This document shows, in pieces, positions 55,849 through 64,000 of a stretch of 64,000 nt of DNA (position 1 is the stretch's first letter; each line of letters starts with the position of its first letter). The notes under the pieces were generated by a model. That model was not told the DNA's origin and searched no databases. It saw only the letters and a list, made by a program, of their open reading frames with translations. Location of the stretch: positions 1,735,001 through 1,799,000 of the forward strand of contig NZ_CP050133.1 of NCBI RefSeq assembly GCF_011612585.1, read 5' to 3'. The DNA comes from Streptococcus cristatus ATCC 51100. GTDB taxonomy: Bacteria > Bacillota > Bacilli > Lactobacillales > Streptococcaceae. Both the position numbers and the translations under genes were made by a program.

Positions 55849-56587
55849 CTGCTTTATTTTTTGTTCGAGAGGCATGCTTGATAATCCAAGCGCAGCTCGG
55901 ACTCAGTTCTTCCTCTTGCCAAGATCCAATCACCCTCTCAAACTTTTCAGGATCTTCTTTATATAAATCATTCAGATTATTAGCGACACTTTTTTGGATT
56001 GATTTATCTGTATCATCCTTTAGATTCCTTAAAATAGCGGTAAATTCATCAAAATAATCTAAGACCACAGTCTGCTTCTTAGCCCAAGGCAGACGGATTC
56101 GCATACACTCGCTGGCTAATCTACGGACGCGCATATTCTCGTCTTTACTCCACTCTAACAGTAAATCCATCGTAGCTTTAGGAAAATTGGCCAGTAAGGG
56201 CCGCATAGAAAATTCTCCAGTAAATCGCTTGGTTAATTCCTTACTGAAGGCTGCACTCAGATCAAATTCCTGACCTCCGTAAAGTTCTACGTATTTGCCA
56301 ATCGGCCACAACCAGTACCCCTCTGAGAACATCCCCAGGCCGCCCTCTAACTCCGGACCAAGTATCTGCTCAAAAACCTTCAGAGAATCAGCATAAGAAA
56401 GCGGCAAGCATTCTTTGATACTCTTTGCCAAAAGCTCTTGACGCTGAGTAAATTCCAAAGCCTCTAAGTCGCTTTCAACTAGAGACATAAAATGCTGAAC
56501 TTCAAACTTATCTGTGACTTCTTGCAGGCGACGGCTCAAGTCCTCCGCATAAACCAAATCATAATAATCTTTAACCTTTTTCGCCAT
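55841..56587 (-). CDS. DNA alkylation repair/HEAT-like repeat protein
   Basis: A 248-aa all-helical protein resembling AlkD-type (DNA alkylation repair) proteins: RPLLANFPKATMDLLLEWSKDENMRVRRLASE, then LKDDTDKSIQKSVANNLNDLYKEDPEKF, ALK-type HEAT repeats. AlkD is a DNA glycosylase for N3- and N7-alkylpurines; active-site residues cannot be confirmed by eye. It overlaps the TetR gene's 3' end by 17 bp, so it is under TetR control. Confidence 0.78.
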   Translation of the reverse strand: MAKKVKDYYDLVYAEDLSRRLQEVTDKFEVQHFMSLVESDLEALEFTQRQELLAKSIKECLPLSYADSLKVFEQILGPELEGGLGMFSEGYWLWPIGKYVELYGGQEFDLSAAFSKELTKRFTGEFSMRPLLANFPKATMDLLLEWSKDENMRVRRLASECMRIRLPWAKKQTVVLDYFDEFTAILRNLKDDTDKSIQKSVANNLNDLYKEDPEKFERVIGSWQEEELSPSCAWIIKHASRTKNKAEK

Positions 56588-57158
56588 GATTTTTAAATCC
56601 CCTTAACAGACTTTTCACTGCTCCTCTGACTTCTGCTTCTTCCTCTTTCTCAGCCAGAAAAAGAGACAACTCGTTCAAGGCGCCTGAAATCATATGAGCT
56701 GCCATATCCAAATCAATAGAGATAAGTCTTCCTTCTTTAGATAAGATGTCTAATTGTTCTCTCAAATGAAAGAAAGAATTAGCCTCGTCCTGACGACGCC
56801 ACTCTTTCCACTCAACGACATTGGGACCATCAAGCAGGAGAATACGTTTATTTTCGGTCAAGGTCGCAAAACGAACAAAAGCAACACAGCCTTCCACCAA
56901 CTGCTCCCAAGAATCCTGTGCTTCCAAGGCACTTTTTTCTACATAAGACCCCAGTTCGGACTGAATTTGTGCTAGTACGGCGGTAAATAAAGTTTTCTTA
57001 TTCCCGAAATGATGATAAAGTGCGCCTCTTGTCATTCCCAACTCATCTACAATTTCTTCCAAGGAAGTTTCTGCATAACCCTTTAAAGAAAAATGTTTCC
57101 GAGCGATGGCTAATATTTTGCTACTTGTCTCTAGTGAAGCCTGCTGCTTTTTATTCAT
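56571..57158 (-). CDS. TetR family transcriptional regulator
   Basis: A 195-aa repressor with the TetR HTH (SKILAIARKHFSLKGYAETSLEEIVDELGMTRGALYHHFGNKKTLF, about 13-58) and a helical ligand domain. ATG 57158 is used: GGAG lies 7 nt upstream, while the GTG at 57164 is too near it. A 21-bp palindrome overlaps its promoter, so autorepression is likely; the second gene of the unit is the HEAT-repeat protein. Confidence 0.9.
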   Translation of the reverse strand: MNKKQQASLETSSKILAIARKHFSLKGYAETSLEEIVDELGMTRGALYHHFGNKKTLFTAVLAQIQSELGSYVEKSALEAQDSWEQLVEGCVAFVRFATLTENKRILLLDGPNVVEWKEWRRQDEANSFFHLREQLDILSKEGRLISIDLDMAAHMISGALNELSLFLAEKEEEAEVRGAVKSLLRGFKNHGEKG

Positions 57159-57301
57159 TCTCACTCTCCATTTTAAACTGCTCTAACACTCTAAGCAAAT
57201 CTTTCTGAAAATCAGAAATAACCCCTTGTACTGAGCCAGCACATCTTTGTTTATTAACATAAAGTCCTAATTCTCAAAAAAATTTTTCAGTCTTAATTAT
57301 A

Positions 57302-57322
57302 ACATACATGCAGTATGTATGT
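57302..57322. promoter_or_regulatory. TetR operator over the tetR promoter
   Basis: Perfect 8-bp arms ACATACAT and ATGTATGT around GCAGT. It fills the spacer between minus-strand TTTACA (57326-57321) and TATAAT (near 57302-57297). The arms are the same as in the E. coli AcrR operator. Binding would block RNA polymerase directly. Confidence 0.8.
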
Positions 57323-57330
57323 AAAATGAT

Positions 57331-57361
57331 ATAAGAAATAGAAGCCAAATTGACTTCTATT
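57331..57361 (-). terminator. Terminator of the GNAT gene
   Basis: AATAGAAG/CTTCTATT with 9-nt loop and TTTCTTAT tail on the minus strand. Confidence 0.7.
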
Positions 57362-57372
57362 CTAAAAACAAT

Positions 57373-57777
57373 TCAGCCCAGTCGCTTGATGAAATGATAT
57401 TTGGTCACACCTTTTTGAGGTACATCTTCCAGACTGGCGTAGATTTCATAGCCTTGCTTGACGTAAAAATCCTTGGCTTGATAAGATTTGGTGGATAAGG
57501 TGATGCTGCTGACTCCCGCTTTCTCGGCCTTTTCTTCCAATTCTGCCAGCAGACTAGCTCCCAAGCCCTTTTTCTGGTGTCCCTTATCTACCATTAAGGC
57601 CTTGATATGGATGTTTTCCAACACCTGCTGGGCATGGAGCAAGGCGATTAAGTTTCCTTCCTCTTCCCGTGTCAGATAATAATCTTTGGGCTCAAGTTTT
57701 TCAAGTCTAGCCCGCCCAAAAGAAGCCTCATATTGCTCCTTGAAAACTTGCTCGATAAAGTCATGAAATTCTGCCAT
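57373..57777 (-). CDS. GNAT family N-acetyltransferase
   Basis: A 134-aa GNAT: IKALMVDKGHQKKGLGASLLAELEEKAEKAG (acetyl-CoA site) and AKDFYVKQGYEIY. Substrate unknown. GGAG-like sequence precedes ATG 57777. Single gene between the tetR unit and strH. Confidence 0.83.
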   Translation of the reverse strand: MAEFHDFIEQVFKEQYEASFGRARLEKLEPKDYYLTREEEGNLIALLHAQQVLENIHIKALMVDKGHQKKGLGASLLAELEEKAEKAGVSSITLSTKSYQAKDFYVKQGYEIYASLEDVPQKGVTKYHFIKRLG

Positions 57778-57953
57778 TTCTTGCTCCTTTCAGAATCCTT
57801 ATCGCATTTCCCTACACTGGTATAGGAAAATCCTACTTGTCAAATCAAGTACAATCAGGCTCAGCTATTAACACGCCAAGCCCGAATGCTAGATCAATGT
57901 ACTGAATCTGCTTTCTATAAAAGAGGTAGATCATAGATAATCCATCAGAAGGA

Positions 57954-61639
<3,686 letters not shown>

Positions 61640-61810
61640 TATTGTCTCCACAAGATTCTATAGTTAAATGACAAATAGATTAAATCTAGAGCCATATTTT
61701 TATAAGGTAAATCGCTACTAAAACAGATGTCAAAATTGCCTAGCTATTTTGCTCTATTCATCTCGTTTGAAAGCCTGAGGCAAGCTAGATAAGCCACCAA
61801 AACCAAAAAA

Positions 61811-61985
61811 GAGGCTGGGACAAAAGTCCTAGCCTCTCAATTGTCTTTGGATTATCGAGCAAGACGCAGTGGTTGAGTGGGCTCTACTACGCTGATTTCA
61901 TCAGCTTTTACAGCCCTACTCAACTGTGCGGAGGTGGGACGACAAAATCGAATTCTAACGAATTACCGATTTCTGTCCCACTCTC
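61811..61985. repeat. 175-bp intergenic repeat, copy 2
   Basis: Same orientation and about 95% identical to 48549-48723. On the minus strand the GAGGCTAGGAC/GTCCCAGCCTC hairpin is followed by TTTTTT (61810-61805), so here it can end transcription from the upstream surface-protein gene before strH. Confidence 0.85.
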
Positions 61986-62116
61986 CAAGTTTTTGATTAA
62001 ATTATCCTACCGCTGCTAAGAGGAAATTCTAGCTGCCTTTCAGAGAGAGCATTTCACTTAATCTAAGATTAACGATTTGTCTAGCTTACTTTTCTATACT
62101 GGGCAAAAGCGCTAAA

Positions 62117-64000
62117 TTATCGGTCTTCTTTTTTTCGTGTGAATAGAAGCCAGCTAGCAACGAGGGCTAAAAGTCCTGATACAGTAGCCAAAAGACTAGT
62201 AGATGTACCTGTCTTCGGCAGTTGAGGCGCCTTAGGAGCCTCTGCCTGTTCTGGTGAAGCTGTTGCCAAGCCTGACTCCTTAGAATGTGCCAGTGGTTCT
62301 TGCGCTTTCTGACCTCTTTCAGATTTTTCAGCTTCAGCGCTTGATTTTGATTGACCCAATTCTGTTTTTTCGACTTCAGCACTTGGTTTTGTCTGACCTA
62401 GCTCTGGTTTTTGTCCTTCAGTTGCTGGTTTATTTTCCCCTGCTGGCTGAGTAGTTTCTGGTCCCTGTGGTTGACTTGGTTTTGGAGTTTCGGCTGGATT
62501 ATCTTGTCCTGGCAAATCACTCTTTTCAGCCTTGTAAATCACAGCATAGTGAGCAAGGTGAGACGCTGTGAAGACAATTGTATCACCGACACGCTCAAAG
62601 TCAAGAGGCTGGCCTGGCTGATTGTCTACGAAGGAAAGAACTTGCTCGACTTCCTTGCCAGCTTCTACAGGGATTTTAACCAGACTAGTGTGTTGAGTAG
62701 CAACGTCGTGCCCGTCTTTATCCACTCCTGTCACATCATAAATCTTACCAAGTCTGCCACCCAAGGCTTCTTTTTCGGCAGCATTTGGCTCAACAACTGC
62801 TACTTTCAAGCCCTTGATTGGAGTTGACTCCTTGTTTGAGAATTGAACTTCCACACCCGTCGATTCATCCATAAATACAGCTGGCTTATCTTCCTGAAGC
62901 TGGGCAATGAGGGCTTGCAGAGAGGCCTTGGCGGTTTCAAGTGAAGCTGGTGTCACTTCAGCTGAAGCCAACAAGTCTTTATTCTTGCTCAACAGGCTGA
63001 GGAGGGCATCGCCTGACGGATGGTTTGGTTTTTGTTCGAGCAAGGTCTGCGCTTCTTTGGTCAAAGTATCCAATTCAGCTGTCTTGTCCGCAAAATTCTT
63101 GCGTCCGTCCAGAGCCTTAAATGCCTGAGTCAGTTTTGCTAGACTTTCATCGACTTGGTCTTGTGTGCTTGTATCGTGATCTTTTAGAATCTGCTCAGCA
63201 GATGCAATTTCCTTGAGCAAGGCTTCTTTGACTTCTGGAGTCGCAAAGCTGAAGTCAACCTTGTTTTGAACACTCGCTGTTTCTGCTAGCTTTTGCTTCA
63301 GATATTCATCGTTCAAGGCTGGTTTTGGTGATACAAAGACATCGTACGTTGTCGTCACACCACGATAGTTGACCGAAATGGTTTGACGGCCTTCTTTGTG
63401 ACTATCATAGCCTGAAACTTGCACACCTGCTTCATCAAAAGTATGCTCTTCGGTCGTTTCATCATCAAAGACCAGACGGAAACGTCCTCCTGTAGTCTCA
63501 AGGCTTTCTCCCACGATATATTCTGTTTTAGGTTTTTCGATCACTTCTAGGCCTACAGGAGTCTTTTCGCCTGCTTCGCTATGACTAACGACAAAGACTG
63601 TCAGCACTTGATCCAGTTTTTGTCCCAGATAGGACAGTTGTAAATGCTGCTCTCCTAGCTTAGATGGATCGTAGCCCGTCACTTCCACCCCACTGTTTGA
63701 AAGTTGAACCAATTGATCTGGCTGGCCATCCTTAAAGCTGACACGAATTGTACCACCTTTCAGAGACAGAGCATCCCCTTGACGATAGACTTTTCTTTCT
63801 GGTGCTGTTTCAAGATCAACCTTCGAAATCTCCTTATCTTCTTTAGGTACTTCAATAGCCAATACATTACTAATATCCTTACCAGCTACTTGTGAGCGGT
63901 AATATAGGAGGCTAGGGAGTTTAGCAAAAGCAAGTGGTTTAAAGATGAGATTGCCGTCTTTGTCCGCCGTCATAGTGGCAATCGGTTTTGTCGCATCGCT
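62117..64000 (-). CDS. LPXTG-anchored surface protein, C-terminal part (cut by window end)
   Basis: Open to the window edge: 9 further codons without stop precede the first Met (63973), so the N-terminus is outside. At least 627 residues are visible. The N-terminal part resembles a beta-sandwich end; then two Ig-like (Big_3 type) domains (PKTEYIVGESLETTGGRFRLVFDD and relatives), a helical FIVAR-like region (ASAEQILKDHDTSTQDQVDESL), a beta domain (SNKESTPIKGLKVAVVE), a Pro/Gln/Glu wall linker with short repeats (ELGQxKxSAEAEK) and LPKTG, hydrophobic helix, RKKEDR. Probably a large extracellular glycosidase, perhaps EndoD-like given strH next door; the catalytic part is not seen. Confidence 0.85.
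   Translation of the reverse strand, partial: SDATKPIATMTADKDGNLIFKPLAFAKLPSLLYYRSQVAGKDISNVLAIEVPKEDKEISKVDLETAPERKVYRQGDALSLKGGTIRVSFKDGQPDQLVQLSNSGVEVTGYDPSKLGEQHLQLSYLGQKLDQVLTVFVVSHSEAGEKTPVGLEVIEKPKTEYIVGESLETTGGRFRLVFDDETTEEHTFDEAGVQVSGYDSHKEGRQTISVNYRGVTTTYDVFVSPKPALNDEYLKQKLAETASVQNKVDFSFATPEVKEALLKEIASAEQILKDHDTSTQDQVDESLAKLTQAFKALDGRKNFADKTAELDTLTKEAQTLLEQKPNHPSGDALLSLLSKNKDLLASAEVTPASLETAKASLQALIAQLQEDKPAVFMDESTGVEVQFSNKESTPIKGLKVAVVEPNAAEKEALGGRLGKIYDVTGVDKDGHDVATQHTSLVKIPVEAGKEVEQVLSFVDNQPGQPLDFERVGDTIVFTASHLAHYAVIYKAEKSDLPGQDNPAETPKPSQPQGPETTQPAGENKPATEGQKPELGQTKPSAEVEKTELGQSKSSAEAEKSERGQKAQEPLAHSKESGLATASPEQAEAPKAPQLPKTGTSTSLLATVSGLLALVASWLLFTRKKEDR

Overview
The window is chromosomal DNA of a low-GC Gram-positive, almost certainly a viridans-group Streptococcus (sanguinis/gordonii/mitis-like). 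Pointers are comX beside an rRNA operon, an RNA polymerase delta subunit with a long acidic tail, ClpL, a PnuC/NadR/NrtR NAD-salvage cluster, paired RNase J1 and RpoY, and a StrH-type wall-anchored hexosaminidase with YSIRK signal and LPXTG anchor. No species is claimed.

Layout. 1-2.0 kb: end of an rRNA operon read leftward (rrn promoter, 16S, tRNA-Ala, start of the 16S-23S spacer). 2.0-4.5 kb: comX, rpoE and an aromatic-acid-exporter-like membrane protein. 4.6-12.9 kb: a KimA-type potassium importer with two CodY boxes at its promoter, then pnp, cysE, a nucleoside phosphorylase, a DHFR-like reductase, cysS and mrnC. 13.1-17.7 kb: an AT-rich accessory island with two decayed genes and two divergent reverse transcriptases. 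17.8-23.6 kb: pepF, aquaporin, thioredoxin, Hsp33 and a dihydrouridine synthase. 23.7-28.5 kb: a lipoprotein, nadR-pnuC-nrtR and an ECF S-component/DUF4430 pair. 28.5-36.2 kb: ctsR-clpC and clpL (protein quality control) around a small membrane protein and an AraC regulator. 36.3-41.7 kb: a URO-D-family protein with an amino-acid-type ABC transporter, and a luciferase-like monooxygenase. 41.9-48.5 kb: glmS, a YjdF protein, rpsO, redox enzymes and a Nudix hydrolase. 48.5-57.8 kb: a MerR-TipAS regulator, the tsaB-rimI-tsaD-azlC-azlD operon, rpoY-rnjA and a TetR/HEAT-repeat pair. 57.9-64.0 kb: two LPXTG surface proteins, the second cut by the window end.

The most interesting region is the two-reverse-transcriptase island. 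The leftward RT (410 aa, YVDD) and rightward RT (697 aa, FIDD plus a long helical tail) start 271 bp apart. Between them, on the leftward strand, is a region that folds into a closed roughly 205-nt RNA. In it ACACAC follows a perfect 7-bp stem after one nucleotide. This matches what I recall of type 3 defense-associated RT systems (DRT3: Drt3a, Drt3b and an ncRNA with an ACACAC template for alternating GT DNA). The divergent arrangement with the ncRNA in the drt3a leader may be a distinct variant.

The intergenic regions are rich in readable control sites: sigma-A promoters with 16-19 bp spacers, CodY boxes, a CtsR box, NagR-like operators at glmS, a MerR 19-bp-spacer promoter, a TetR operator over its own promoter, cre-like sites, a ComX-type cin-box, and candidate structured leaders for yjdF, rpsO, pnp and clpL. 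Two 175-bp copies of an intergenic repeat lie about 13 kb apart.
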